DNA of 18,926 nucleotides. Origin: an uncultured Clostridia bacterium (GTDB lineage Bacteria; Bacillota; Clostridia; UBA1381). Under the pieces are notes generated by a model, which ran no database searches, was not told the DNA's origin, and saw only the letters and a program-made list of their open reading frames with translations. Position numbers and translations under genes: made by a program. The stretch is taken from assembly GCA_910585485.1 (NCBI GenBank), contig CAJUEZ010000036.1, positions 1-18,926 on the forward strand, given 5' to 3'. Every line of letters starts with the position of its first letter. Position 1 is the first letter of the stretch. This document shows, one piece after another, positions 8,724 to 15,501 of the stretch.

Positions 8724-8913
8724 CACAAAAATATTACAAATGCAATAAATGTAAGAGTAGTTTCGTTAAAACTATACAAATGTTGCTGTAGTGGTATCTT
8801 GTTTTCAGCGTCCTGTTAGTGCTTGTTAGTTAAAATATATGAGAAACGGATAAGCGGATTTTTAAAATAAATATGTTTTAGGTTAAATTTTACTGTTCTT
8901 TTTGCTATTGATA

Positions 8914-8922
8914 TGATATAAT
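8914..8922 (+). promoter_or_regulatory. Extended -10 promoter for the MmcQ-like gene
   Basis: TGATATAAT at 8914-8922 is an extended -10 element 29 bp before the ATG at 8952. No good -35 box is seen at 16-18 bp, which extended -10 promoters can tolerate. Confidence 0.45.
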
Positions 8923-8951
8923 ATACCTGTACTACATAAAAGGAGAATTGT

Positions 8952-9293
8952 ATGAGAACAAGAGAAAGTGTAATTAATTATTGTTTGGATTTTCCCAACG
9001 CGTATGAGGATTATCCATTTAGTGATCACAACTGGACAGTTATGAGGCACAAAGATAACAATAAGGTGTTTGCGTGGATATTTGAACGCGAAGGAAATAT
9101 ATGGGTAAATGTTAAAGGTACGCCTGAATGGTGTGATTTTCATCGCGCTGCCTTTGAAGCGATTGTTCCGGCATATCATTTGAATAAGACGCATTGGAAT
9201 TCCATAATCCTGAATGGAACAGTGCCGGAAGACAACATTAAGGCTATGATTACTGACAGCTATGAGCTGACATTAAAAAAGAAACGTAAATAA
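8952..9293 (+). CDS. MmcQ/YjbR family protein
   Basis: This 113-residue protein belongs to the MmcQ/YjbR family, small proteins with a CyaY-like alpha/beta fold whose biochemical role is not settled. Typical features are the N-terminal helix ending in CLDFPNAYEDYPFSDHNWTVMRH, the central VFAWIFEREGNIWVNVK strands, and the conserved C-terminal YHLNKTHWNSIILNGTVPED followed by a helix and a lysine-rich tail. The ribosome binding site AAAGGAG is well placed. It is 48 bp before the MATE gene and may share its transcript; no functional link between them is known. Confidence 0.88.
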   Translation: MRTRESVINYCLDFPNAYEDYPFSDHNWTVMRHKDNNKVFAWIFEREGNIWVNVKGTPEWCDFHRAAFEAIVPAYHLNKTHWNSIILNGTVPEDNIKAMITDSYELTLKKKRK

Positions 9294-9341
9294 GGACTTA
9301 TATAGTTTGGCAAATAAATTTATTATATTACCGGAAAAGAG

Positions 9342-10700
9342 ATGTATAATATAATGAGAAAATACAATAGAAGAACAATTCGCACAGCGATGAATATGGC
9401 AGTTCCCGCGATGATTGAATCATTTTTTGTGGCATTCGCGGGTTTGGTGGATTCACTGATGGTGAGTTCGCTTGGCTCAAATGCGGTTGCGGCGGTTGGA
9501 CTTACAACGCAGCCTAAATTTTTGGGGTTAGCCGTGTTTATTGCTCTAAATGTGGCGATTTCCGCGCTTGTTGCGAGGCGCTTTGGAGAAAACAAACGTA
9601 AAGAGGCAAACTCATTACTGTTTACAGCAATCATAGCTGTTTGTATACTGGCGGTTGTGCTTGGCGCGTCATTATCAATATTTGCTCCGCAGATTATGAG
9701 TTGGTGCGGCTCAACTCCCGAAACTCATGATGACGCTGTAACTTATTATAGAATTATAATGAGCGGTATGATTTTTAACTGTATTCAGATGGGCATTAAC
9801 TCAGCGCAGCGCGGCGCGGGCAATACTAAAATTACGATGCGCACAAATATTACTTCCAATACTTTAAATATTATTTTTAATTATTTTTTAATTAACGGTC
9901 ATTGTGGTTTCCCGGCGATGAAAATAGCCGGAGCGGCGATTGCGACTGTGCTTGGCAGCGTGGTGGCATGTGTGATGAGTATAATCTCAATAATGAAACC
10001 TGATTTCTTTGTCAGTATACCGTATATAATTAAAGAAAAAATCCGTCCTTCATTTACAGCGTTGAAAAATCTTGTTAAGGTAGGATACAGTGTTTTCTTT
10101 GAACAAGTTTTAATGCGTATCGGATTTATGATGACGGCAATTATGGCGGCGAATCAAGGCAACGCGGCAATGGCAGCGCATCAGGTTGGTATGAATATTA
10201 TGGCGCTCTCATTTTCCTTCGGAGATGGTTTGCAGTCGGCGGCAGTCGCGCTTATAGGGCGAAGTCTTGGCGAGAAAAAGCCGGGAAAAGCAAAGGAATT
10301 CGGGCGGACTTGTCAGATGATAGGCGGAGTTATTTCGGTCGCGCTGGCGGTTATATATTTCTTTGGAGCAAAACTGCTTATGGGATTGTTCTTTGAAGAA
10401 GCGGATATTGTTAAAATAGGTGTGGGGATCATGCGCATTATTATCATTGTCGTGCTGTTTCAGATACGGCAGGTTATTTATATGGGATGTCTGCGCGGCG
10501 CGGGCGACACATTTTATACTGCCGTTGCGTCCACTGTCAGTGTGACGGTTATACGTACCGGTATTTCGTATTTGTGCGGATATACTTTAGGCTGGGGTAT
10601 AGCAGGTATATGGCTCGGTGTGCTGGGCGATCAGCTTTCAAGATATATTTTTGCAACGCTGAGATTTAAAGCGGGGAAGTGGGTTAATATAAAAATTTGA
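9342..10700 (+). CDS. MATE family multidrug/metabolite efflux transporter
   Basis: This 452-residue membrane protein has about 12 hydrophobic segments in two related halves, as in the MATE family of Na+ or H+ coupled exporters. Recognisable family patterns are MAVPAMIESFF and GLVDSLMVSSLGSNAVAAVGLTTQP in the first helices, NSAQRGAGNTK in the first half and the equivalent MGCLRGAGDTFY in the second, with NQGNAAMAAHQVGMNI at the start of the second half. Substrates cannot be inferred. The start at 9342 has only a weak GGAAAAGAG box; ATG at 9354, four codons later, is possible. No terminator with a T-run is visible after it. Confidence 0.93.
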   Translation: MYNIMRKYNRRTIRTAMNMAVPAMIESFFVAFAGLVDSLMVSSLGSNAVAAVGLTTQPKFLGLAVFIALNVAISALVARRFGENKRKEANSLLFTAIIAVCILAVVLGASLSIFAPQIMSWCGSTPETHDDAVTYYRIIMSGMIFNCIQMGINSAQRGAGNTKITMRTNITSNTLNIIFNYFLINGHCGFPAMKIAGAAIATVLGSVVACVMSIISIMKPDFFVSIPYIIKEKIRPSFTALKNLVKVGYSVFFEQVLMRIGFMMTAIMAANQGNAAMAAHQVGMNIMALSFSFGDGLQSAAVALIGRSLGEKKPGKAKEFGRTCQMIGGVISVALAVIYFFGAKLLMGLFFEEADIVKIGVGIMRIIIIVVLFQIRQVIYMGCLRGAGDTFYTAVASTVSVTVIRTGISYLCGYTLGWGIAGIWLGVLGDQLSRYIFATLRFKAGKWVNIKI

Positions 10701-10732
10701 TTGCGCAATCACATATTTTGTATAAAATCATA

Positions 10733-10766
10733 TTCTATAACAAGGGATTTACCCGAACTTATAGAA
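10733..10766 (+). other. Leader hairpin ahead of the truncated cysteine-rich gene
   Basis: TTCTATAA (10733-10740) pairs with TTATAGAA (10759-10766), with an inner GGG/CCC pair. The right arm abuts the AAAGGA ribosome binding site (10765-10770) of the gene starting at 10780. It has no T-run, so it is not an intrinsic terminator. It could affect translation or message stability. Confidence 0.4.
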
Positions 10767-10779
10767 AGGAATGATATTA

Positions 10780-10896
10780 ATGGCTGATTGTAACAGAAAC
10801 TGCAACGATAACTGCGGTACCGATTTCCGTGAGGCTGTCTGCATACATACCGATAAAATCTATGATAGCTGCCGTGAATGGATTAGTGCAAGATAG
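10780..10896 (+). pseudogene. Truncated cysteine-rich clostridial protein, cut at the element junction
   Basis: ATG at 10780, with AAAGGA 9 nt upstream, opens a 38-codon frame with Cys at 4, 8, 12, 21 and 31. The segment FREAVCIHTDKIYDSCR matches, from memory, the N-terminus of a widespread clostridial protein of roughly 200 residues that continues DKDCLEDL(R)VY. Here the family sequence stops after YDSCR and is replaced by EWISAR and a stop. The break coincides with the start of phage-like genes and a nearby serine recombinase. I infer that the gene was split by integration and that its remainder lies at the far element end, outside the window. The function of the intact protein is unknown to me. 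Confidence 0.72.
10865..10880. other. Probable left attachment site (attL) of the integrated element
   Basis: Family similarity of the split gene is lost just after the codons for DSCR (about 10867-10878), giving an approximate crossover within the GATAGCTGCCGTGA segment. Large serine recombinases cross over at a 2-bp core inside such a conserved site. The exact dinucleotide cannot be set without the right end or an empty site. Confidence 0.55.
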
Positions 10897-10984
10897 AAAA
10901 ATGTTTAGACCTATAATTATTATCTTTATTATGACATAAAAACTGAAATTTTGCAATAAGGAATTTGAAAAAAATTAAAAATAG

Positions 10985-11024
10985 AGAGTGTATCTGCTGT
11001 TTTAAGCCAATACACTCTTTTTTT
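10985..11024. terminator. Bidirectional terminator at the element's left edge
   Basis: AGAGTGTAT (10985-10993) pairs with ATACACTCT (11010-11018) around a 16-nt loop. A T-run follows on the plus strand, and T-rich sequence follows on the minus strand. It ends the leftward XRE gene and insulates the element from chromosomal transcription. Confidence 0.75.
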
Positions 11025-11268
11025 ATTCCTCAGGCGACAGAAGCCATTCTATGCTGACGTTCAAGACGCGGCTGAACACGGGCAATTCATAATCAGGGAC
11101 GAACCTTGCGCCGCTCTCTATTCGGCTTATGCTGTTACGTTCTATAATGATGCCTTCTATCTGCATTTTGGCGGCTAAGTCATCTTGCGTTAATCGTTTT
11201 TTTACACGGGCTTGCCGTATCTTTTCACCGCTTATATTTTTCTTGCCGTTATAGTCATAAATCTTCAT
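11023..11268 (-). CDS. XRE-family helix-turn-helix regulator
   Basis: This 81-residue single-domain DNA-binding protein has the Cro/C1-type HTH at about residues 14-77: GEKIRQARVKKRLTQDDLAAKM is the first helix-turn-helix and NSISRIESGARFV the recognition-helix region, ending in the common LNVSIEWLL. GAGGTGG precedes the ATG. It lies between the attachment site and the recombinase, and diverges from a surface-protein gene. A palindrome in the shared upstream region (11299-11311) suggests that it controls itself and that neighbour; this is inference. Confidence 0.85.
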   Translation of the reverse strand: MKIYDYNGKKNISGEKIRQARVKKRLTQDDLAAKMQIEGIIIERNSISRIESGARFVPDYELPVFSRVLNVSIEWLLSPEE

Positions 11269-11298
11269 AATTCCACCTCACTATTTTAATTTTGTGCT

Positions 11299-11311
11299 AA
11301 TGTTCAACATT
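11299..11311. promoter_or_regulatory. Palindromic operator AATGTT-C-AACATT
   Basis: This perfect dyad with a single central base lies in the divergent region between the XRE gene and the copper-amine-oxidase-domain gene, 5 bp before the -35 box of the latter. It is a candidate site for the adjacent XRE protein. Confidence 0.5.
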
Positions 11312-11315
11312 TTTC

Positions 11316-11344
11316 TTGACTTTAACATAAAAATACAATATAAT
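11316..11344 (+). promoter_or_regulatory. Promoter for the copper-amine-oxidase-N-domain gene
   Basis: TTGACT (11316-11321) and TATAAT (11339-11344) with a 17-bp spacer form a near-consensus promoter, about 80 bp before the start codon. Confidence 0.75.
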
Positions 11345-11423
11345 TGTACTAAAGATGAGAATTTTGCGATATGACTATATAATGCTCAATTCTGTCTAAG
11401 AAAAATCTAAGGAGGAAAAGGAT

Positions 11424-12194
11424 ATGAAAAAAGAGATTAAAGGTTTTATTTTAGGTTGTGTCACAACAGCAATAATTGGAGGAGGCATCGCGATTGCATC
11501 TAATGCGACAAACATAGAGGTTTACCCTAATAATGTATCTATATATGCAAATGGTGAATATGTAGATACTCCGAATTTCACATATAATGATACTACTTAT
11601 GTACCGTTAAGAGCGGTTTTAGAGAAAATGGATTGTAACATTGAGTACGACGATAATGCGAAAACGGTAAAGGCAAGTAATAATTATCTTGATATAACTT
11701 CAATAATGCCTTTCTTTTTGAATGGTGAATATACTCCGTATAAGACTATAATGAACGTTGATACTGCGGAGTGCTTTGTTATTTCAGACATTCTAAAGGA
11801 CGATGGTTTTGATATGTCAAGCACTGAGCATTTAGGGTTTAATGGTGTAATGTGTATGGATAGTGATAAATATGTTGCCATAGATCCTACGCTGCCATCT
11901 TCGAAACCTGCGCCTTCTGTTTCTACACCTAAACCTCAAAAACCAACACCCTCGCAGAATTATTTTGACATTCCCGATGACGATGATGATACAGAGGAGA
12001 AAAATAGGATTTCTTATGAAGCGGAACTACAGGCGATAAATGACAAGTATGACGCAATGATAGAAATTATACGTTCATCTTATGCAGGCTCACCAAGCAG
12101 TATGGCGGCATCGGCTATGGGTCAGCAAATTCAGCAATATGAAACACAAAGAAAAAATGAAATAAATCAATTAAAATCCAAATACGGTTATTAA
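11424..12194 (+). CDS. Secreted or anchored protein with copper amine oxidase N-terminal-like domain
   Basis: This 256-residue protein starts with a signal peptide or membrane anchor (KGFILGCVTTAIIGGGIAIAS, about 6-26). Residues about 35-72 (NGEYVDTPNFTYNDTTYVPLRAVLEKM and the following strands) match the copper amine oxidase N-terminal-like domain common in clostridial surface proteins; despite its name it implies no oxidase activity. A Pro/Ser/Lys linker (about 156-175), an Asp/Glu run and a helical Gln/Glu-rich C-terminus (about 196-256) follow. The ribosome binding site AAGGAGG is strong. It lies between attL and the recombinase, where cargo is often carried, so it may be a lysogenic-conversion gene acting at the cell surface. 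Its function is unknown. Confidence 0.78.
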   Translation: MKKEIKGFILGCVTTAIIGGGIAIASNATNIEVYPNNVSIYANGEYVDTPNFTYNDTTYVPLRAVLEKMDCNIEYDDNAKTVKASNNYLDITSIMPFFLNGEYTPYKTIMNVDTAECFVISDILKDDGFDMSSTEHLGFNGVMCMDSDKYVAIDPTLPSSKPAPSVSTPKPQKPTPSQNYFDIPDDDDDTEEKNRISYEAELQAINDKYDAMIEIIRSSYAGSPSSMAASAMGQQIQQYETQRKNEINQLKSKYGY

Positions 12195-12219
12195 TTGACC
12201 GAGCATATGCGAAAAAGAC

Positions 12220-12243
12220 AAGACACCCTGCGGGGTGTCTTTT
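12220..12243. terminator. Terminator between the surface-protein gene and the recombinase
   Basis: AAGACACCC (12220-12228) pairs with GGGTGTCTT (12233-12241) around a TGCG tetraloop. The right side runs into TCTTTT and the left side is preceded by A5, so it can act on both convergent transcripts. It overlaps the end of the recombinase gene. Confidence 0.88.
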
Positions 12244-13771
12244 ACAATGTATACCTCAAATCAATATCAAGGGAAAAATCGGTATTTTTCTGTTCACGAG
12301 TGTGGCTATAAGTGATACGCTTTATGAGTTGCTTATATAAAATATTCTTTTCCGAAACGGACAGAACATCATAATATGTAAGAAGCTTTTTCAAAATAGG
12401 GATAGCTTCCTGAATAGGAGGTGTATATTCAATTTCATTAAGCTGAGTTTGTTTCTCCTGAAGAGCAGATTCGGCTGTTTTTATTTTATCAGCAATAGTA
12501 TTACTGCGTTCGAGGAAAGTCGGAATATCATATATTTCCTGTTCGAGCAGATCGTGAAGATGTGCTTTTTGAGAATTTAACGTCTTAATATTTTTCTGTA
12601 TATCTCTTATAGCCGCGCGTATGAGTTCAGCCTGATTACCGGCTTCGCGCATTGTCTGACTTTGGACGGTGGAAGTGCAATCGCTCAATATGCTTTTAAG
12701 AAAGTCTTTGATTCTCTCTTCAACAAATTCAGTTTTAATACTACGCATACAGCCGGTTGTCGGACAAAGTAAACGGCTTCCGCTTATTTTTGAAAACTGA
12801 CGCTGAATAGCCGTTCCGCATTGCGCGCAATAAATAAGTCCCGCAAATGGATTCCGCAATTCTCCGGTAAAGGTGGGCGGGTGAGAGCGCGTAAGGCGTA
12901 TCCGCTGAGCCGCGTCAAACATTTCCTGAGTTATAATGGCGGGGTGTATTCCGTCTGAAACAATCCATTGTTCTTCGGGGTTGATAACAGACTTATGTTT
13001 GTCGGTAGGTGATTTCTTTTTGATATGTCTGCGCTTGTTCCATACAATTTTACCCGTATAGGTGGGATTTTGCAGATAAAATCTAATCGTATTTCTTGAA
13101 AAATGGTCGTTCTTCCTCGGCTGAAAACCCATGCGGTTAAGTTCGTCAGCTATTATATGGCTGCCTAAGCCCTGATTTACGTACATATCAAATATCATGC
13201 GGATTATGTTCGCTTCTTCCTCGCATATTTCAAGCGTTGGACGCTTATCAATAAAAGCGCGGCGGTAACCATAGGGCGGTTCGCCCACGTGATACCCTGA
13301 TTCAACTGTCTTTTCTACTCCCTTACGCAGGCGGCGCTTTATGGATTTTAATTCCTGCCGTGCAATGAAAGACTGCATTTCTACCGATTGTTCGTCTATT
13401 TCGTTATTTAAGTCATATGTCTTATTTGGTGTTATGATATGTACGTTATGTTCCTGAAATGTTTCGAGTATGATTCCGCCGTCTTTTTGCGAGGAACGTC
13501 CCAGACGGTCAATCTCCATACAGCAAACCGCGCTGTATTTATCCTGTTCAACGTCCTGCAAAAGCCTACACATTTCGGGGCGGGTAAATAAACCGTCGCC
13601 CGATACGACTTCCTTATATATTTCAACAATATTTAATTCAAGCTTAGCAGCGAGTTTTAGCAGAGTGTCGCTATGGCGTTCAAGTGTTTCATCAACGCTT
13701 TCAGTGTCAGGGTCCATACGCGATTTTCTCAAATAGACAGCAACGCTGTCTTTATAAGATGAAAAAAACAT
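12242..13771 (-). CDS. Large serine recombinase (site-specific integrase)
   Basis: This 509-residue protein has the large serine recombinase layout. The N-terminal resolvase domain (about 8-150) carries the catalytic Ser17 in YLRKSR and the arginine-rich active-site stretch EIDRLGRSSQ. A Recombinase domain follows (about 165-270: PPYGYRR, NTIRFYLQNPTYTGKIVWNKR). Next is a zinc ribbon with Cys315, Cys318, Cys336 and Cys341, then a long coiled coil (about 375-450) that in this class controls integration versus excision. AAAGGAG precedes the ATG. It should integrate and excise the element at the split clostridial gene about 1.4 kb to its left. Excision would need a recombination directionality factor that I do not recognise here. 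Confidence 0.95.
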   Translation of the reverse strand: MFFSSYKDSVAVYLRKSRMDPDTESVDETLERHSDTLLKLAAKLELNIVEIYKEVVSGDGLFTRPEMCRLLQDVEQDKYSAVCCMEIDRLGRSSQKDGGIILETFQEHNVHIITPNKTYDLNNEIDEQSVEMQSFIARQELKSIKRRLRKGVEKTVESGYHVGEPPYGYRRAFIDKRPTLEICEEEANIIRMIFDMYVNQGLGSHIIADELNRMGFQPRKNDHFSRNTIRFYLQNPTYTGKIVWNKRRHIKKKSPTDKHKSVINPEEQWIVSDGIHPAIITQEMFDAAQRIRLTRSHPPTFTGELRNPFAGLIYCAQCGTAIQRQFSKISGSRLLCPTTGCMRSIKTEFVEERIKDFLKSILSDCTSTVQSQTMREAGNQAELIRAAIRDIQKNIKTLNSQKAHLHDLLEQEIYDIPTFLERSNTIADKIKTAESALQEKQTQLNEIEYTPPIQEAIPILKKLLTYYDVLSVSEKNILYKQLIKRITYSHTREQKNTDFSLDIDLRYTL

Positions 13772-13794
13772 AAAAAATACACTCCTTTGTAAAA

Positions 13795-13869
13795 ACTTAT
13801 TGAAAAAAAGAAGTGTATATGATATAATATTACTTGTTCAGGGTGTTATTATATCATATAATACACTTC
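13795..13869 (-). terminator. Large AT-rich hairpin between hicB and the recombinase gene
   Basis: Segments 13810-13829 and 13847-13869 are inverted repeats (GAAGTGTA plus TATGATATAATA) differing only by a 3-nt bulge, with a 17-nt loop. Read leftward, the stem is followed by CTTTTTTTC, so it looks like the terminator of the hicAB transcript. Both arms contain TATAAT-like boxes, so it may also hold or regulate the recombinase promoter. Confidence 0.6.
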
Positions 13870-13907
13870 GTCCTCCGGCTGTTTGGCGATAGTCGGGGGA
13901 TTTTCTA

Positions 13908-14117
13908 TTATGCATACATAAGTTTGCCTTTGGGAGTAGGAATAACTTCTCCATCTTCCTGAGCTATTTCAATCCATTCATCAATAATTCGTTCTGCGTT
14001 TTCAATAGCCTCTTTTCGTGTTTTGCCGTCAGCCATACAACCCGGAAGTTCGGGAACTTCGGCGATAAATGAATTATCATCTTCACTCCAATATAAAATG
14101 ATTTCATAGTTATACAT
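13908..14117 (-). CDS. hicB: HicB-type antitoxin, short form
   Basis: This 69-residue protein is the HicB partial-RNase-H-like fold: YEIILYWSEDDNSFIAEVPELPGC, then MADGKTRKEAIENAERIIDEWIE and the KGKLM tail. HicB neutralises the HicA mRNA interferase by direct binding. The usual C-terminal DNA-binding domain is missing, as in many short HicB proteins, so autorepression would need another factor. Its ATG lies inside the end of hicA (8-bp overlap), indicating translational coupling. Confidence 0.88.
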   Translation of the reverse strand: MYNYEIILYWSEDDNSFIAEVPELPGCMADGKTRKEAIENAERIIDEWIEIAQEDGEVIPTPKGKLMYA

Positions 14118-14370
14118 CTTGTTTACCTCCTAAACCATATTTTAATATAATATTTCTAACCTGTTTTACTTGATACGGTTTTGCGCCCGTTCCGTTGGGC
14201 TGGATATTGATTTTTTCAATAATACCTTCTTTAGTATATATGAAGTGGTCACCTCGTATACGTTCACGAAAACCCATATGTCTTAATAAATGCTGTAAAT
14301 CTTGAAATTTTATATTTTTATCCTGCTGTCCGCATATAACGGAATATATTAGTTTCTCAATCTGGCTCAT
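14110..14370 (-). CDS. hicA: HicA-type mRNA interferase toxin
   Basis: HicA toxins cleave mRNA with a conserved histidine in a small double-stranded-RNA-binding-like fold. I start at ATG 14370 (86 residues) because GAGGAG lies 7 nt upstream; the frame is open 15 codons further. The catalytic region RIRGDHFIY matches the family G(S/D)HH pattern with one histidine, followed by KINIQPNGTGAKPYQVKQVRNII, the typical HicA ending. The N-terminal part, KLIYSVICGQQDKNIKFQDLQHLLRHMGF, also fits. It is upstream of hicB, the common order. Such pairs stabilise mobile elements or act in phage defence. Confidence 0.87.
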   Translation of the reverse strand: MSQIEKLIYSVICGQQDKNIKFQDLQHLLRHMGFRERIRGDHFIYTKEGIIEKINIQPNGTGAKPYQVKQVRNIILKYGLGGKQDV

Positions 14371-14454
14371 ATATTTTCTCCTCAATATATTTATTTCCGT
14401 TTCCGAATTATCCATAATTCATATATGAAATGTTTATCTGTCCATTTTTGTAGC

Positions 14455-14919
14455 TTAATTTTTAGAGGTTGTAATTTGTAGCGCAAGCGTTGCGCTATCA
14501 TCATCGGTACTGTTAGTATGAAATACGGCATTTATATCTGATTTCTTTTTCTTATATTTAGAGCCTTTAAGCATTTGCTTCATTTCACCGCGTATTTCGG
14601 CTTTGTCCTCAACGTCCAATTTTTTATACATATTTAATACAAATTGGTCGGGGTCAACCTCTGATGGCGGTGTGATTTCGGGAAGAGTGTATCCACTAAC
14701 TAAGGCTTTATTTGGAATATTACATTTTCCAAGTAAATAATCAACATCAACATTGAAAAAATCTGCAATAGCTTCAATCATATCTAATCCCGGTTCGCGT
14801 TCTCCACGTTCATACATATTAATACTGCTCTTTGAAATTCCAAGATATTTTGCAAGCTTTTGCATGGATATGCCACGGGATTGCCGTAGTTCCCTTAATC
14901 GAATGTGAAATTTGGACAC
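14455..14919 (-). CDS. XRE-family repressor (CI-like), GTG start
   Basis: I start at GTG 14919, preceded by AAAGGTGG at suitable spacing, giving 154 residues; an upstream in-frame ATG has no ribosome binding site and lies inside the promoter. The N-terminal HTH covers about residues 3-65: LRELRQSRGISMQKLAKYLGISKSSINMYERGEREPG, ending FFNVDVDYLLGK. The C-terminal part (about 70-154) is acidic then lysine-rich, with no LexA-type peptidase motif seen. Position and orientation opposite a Cro-like gene across three operators suggest the lysogeny repressor. Lack of an autocleavage domain would imply induction by another route. Confidence 0.85.
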   Translation of the reverse strand: MSKFHIRLRELRQSRGISMQKLAKYLGISKSSINMYERGEREPGLDMIEAIADFFNVDVDYLLGKCNIPNKALVSGYTLPEITPPSEVDPDQFVLNMYKKLDVEDKAEIRGEMKQMLKGSKYKKKKSDINAVFHTNSTDDDSATLALQITTSKN

Positions 14920-14944
14920 ATATGTCACCACCTTTCTGTAAAAT

Positions 14945-14974
14945 ATTATACACAAATTGTGTTTAAAAAATCAA
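14945..14974 (-). promoter_or_regulatory. Leftward promoter of the repressor
   Basis: On the minus strand, TTGATT (14974-14969) and TATAAT (14950-14945) are 18 bp apart. Operator O1 overlaps its -10 region, consistent with autoregulation. Confidence 0.55.
14949..14963. promoter_or_regulatory. Operator O1 (TACAC-AAATT-GTGTT)
   Basis: This dyad overlaps the leftward promoter. The inner ACACAA-A-TTGTGT is a perfect palindrome. It matches the spacing of O2 and O3. Confidence 0.6.
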
Positions 14975-14983
14975 TATGTAATG

Positions 14984-14998
14984 TGCACAAAAAGTGCA
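14984..14998. promoter_or_regulatory. Operator O2 (TGCAC-AAAAA-GTGCA)
   Basis: A perfect dyad with 5-bp arms and 5-bp centre, between the two divergent promoters. Confidence 0.65.
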
Positions 14999-15032
14999 GA
15001 ATAATTTTGTATATCTTTAACGCAAAAATCTA

Positions 15033-15061
15033 TTGACAATTGTGCACATATAGTGTATTAT
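15033..15061 (+). promoter_or_regulatory. Rightward early promoter
   Basis: TTGACA (15033-15038) and TATTAT (15056-15061) have a 17-bp spacer that contains operator O3. It drives the Cro-like gene and the small early genes after it. Confidence 0.75.
15043..15057. promoter_or_regulatory. Operator O3 (TGCAC-ATATA-GTGTA)
   Basis: This dyad, with one arm mismatch, lies in the spacer of the rightward promoter and touches its -10 box. Binding here should block rightward transcription. Confidence 0.65.
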
Positions 15062-15081
15062 AATAGCAGGAGGTGATTAAA

Positions 15082-15282
15082 ATGCCATATAATGAAAAAT
15101 TGAAAGCATTGCGTGGAGACAAGTCGCAAGACCAAATTGCTGCGGAAATAGGAATAACAAAATCCTCGTGGGCTATGTATGAGCGCGGTCAACGCATACC
15201 AAGAGATGAGATTAAAATCAAAATAGCTCAATATTTTAAAAGAAGTGTAGAGGATATTTTTTTTGGATGTGAGGTGTACTAA
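15082..15282 (+). CDS. Cro-like XRE-family regulator
   Basis: This 66-residue protein is a minimal XRE HTH: LKALRGDKSQDQIAAEIGITKSSWAMYERGQRIPRDEIKIKIAQYF followed by KRSVEDIFF, the standard ending of small phage regulators. ATG 15082 is chosen because CAGGAGG lies 9 nt before it; the in-frame GTG at 15073 is inside that box. It is the first gene rightward from the operator region, as Cro is in temperate phages, and should oppose the leftward repressor. Its stop codon overlaps a further operator-like site (15275-15289). Confidence 0.87.
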   Translation: MPYNEKLKALRGDKSQDQIAAEIGITKSSWAMYERGQRIPRDEIKIKIAQYFKRSVEDIFFGCEVY

Positions 15283-15289
15283 TAGTGCA
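15275..15289. promoter_or_regulatory. Operator-like site O4 at the cro stop codon
   Basis: TGTAC-TAATA-GTGCA has the same 5-5-5 layout as O1-O3, with one altered arm position. It overlaps the TAA of the Cro-like gene and precedes the next gene. Confidence 0.45.
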
Positions 15290-15315
15290 CAAAAAAAGAA
15301 AAGGGGGTGTGTGAT

Positions 15316-15501
15316 ATGAATATTAAAGAATTTTACCAAAAATTAAAAAAACATTGTCAACAGCAATCAAAGGGAAATGGTGAAAACTGTAAACAATGTT
15401 GTTTTAGAAAATTCTGCTTTACACCACCTATTAGTCTATCAGACGACTTTGTGGCTCAAATTCAAGAGAATCTGGAGGAACTTCAGTTGGCTGAGGATTG
15501 A
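15316..15501 (+). CDS. Small cysteine-rich phage protein
   Basis: This 61-residue protein begins at ATG 15316, served by the AGGGGG stretch; an in-frame GTG at 15307 lies within that stretch. It carries His13-Cys14, then Cys25-x2-Cys28-Cys29-x4-Cys34 (NCKQCCFRKFC), suggesting a zinc or iron-sulphur site, followed by an acidic helical tail (QIQENLEELQLAED). I cannot name the family. Its initiation region and first codons are copied at 16687-16719. A leftward frame overlaps its last 71 bp. Confidence 0.65.
   Translation: MNIKEFYQKLKKHCQQQSKGNGENCKQCCFRKFCFTPPISLSDDFVAQIQENLEELQLAED

Noticed and set aside
13801..13870. CRISPR-like or attachment-site repeat between hicB and the recombinase
   Set aside because: There are only two arms in inverted orientation, with no spacer series; a hairpin terminator explains it.
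15058..15339. Leftward 93-codon frame across the Cro-like gene
   Set aside because: It is antisense to a convincing HTH gene, and its ribosome-binding sequence is only the complement of the promoter region.
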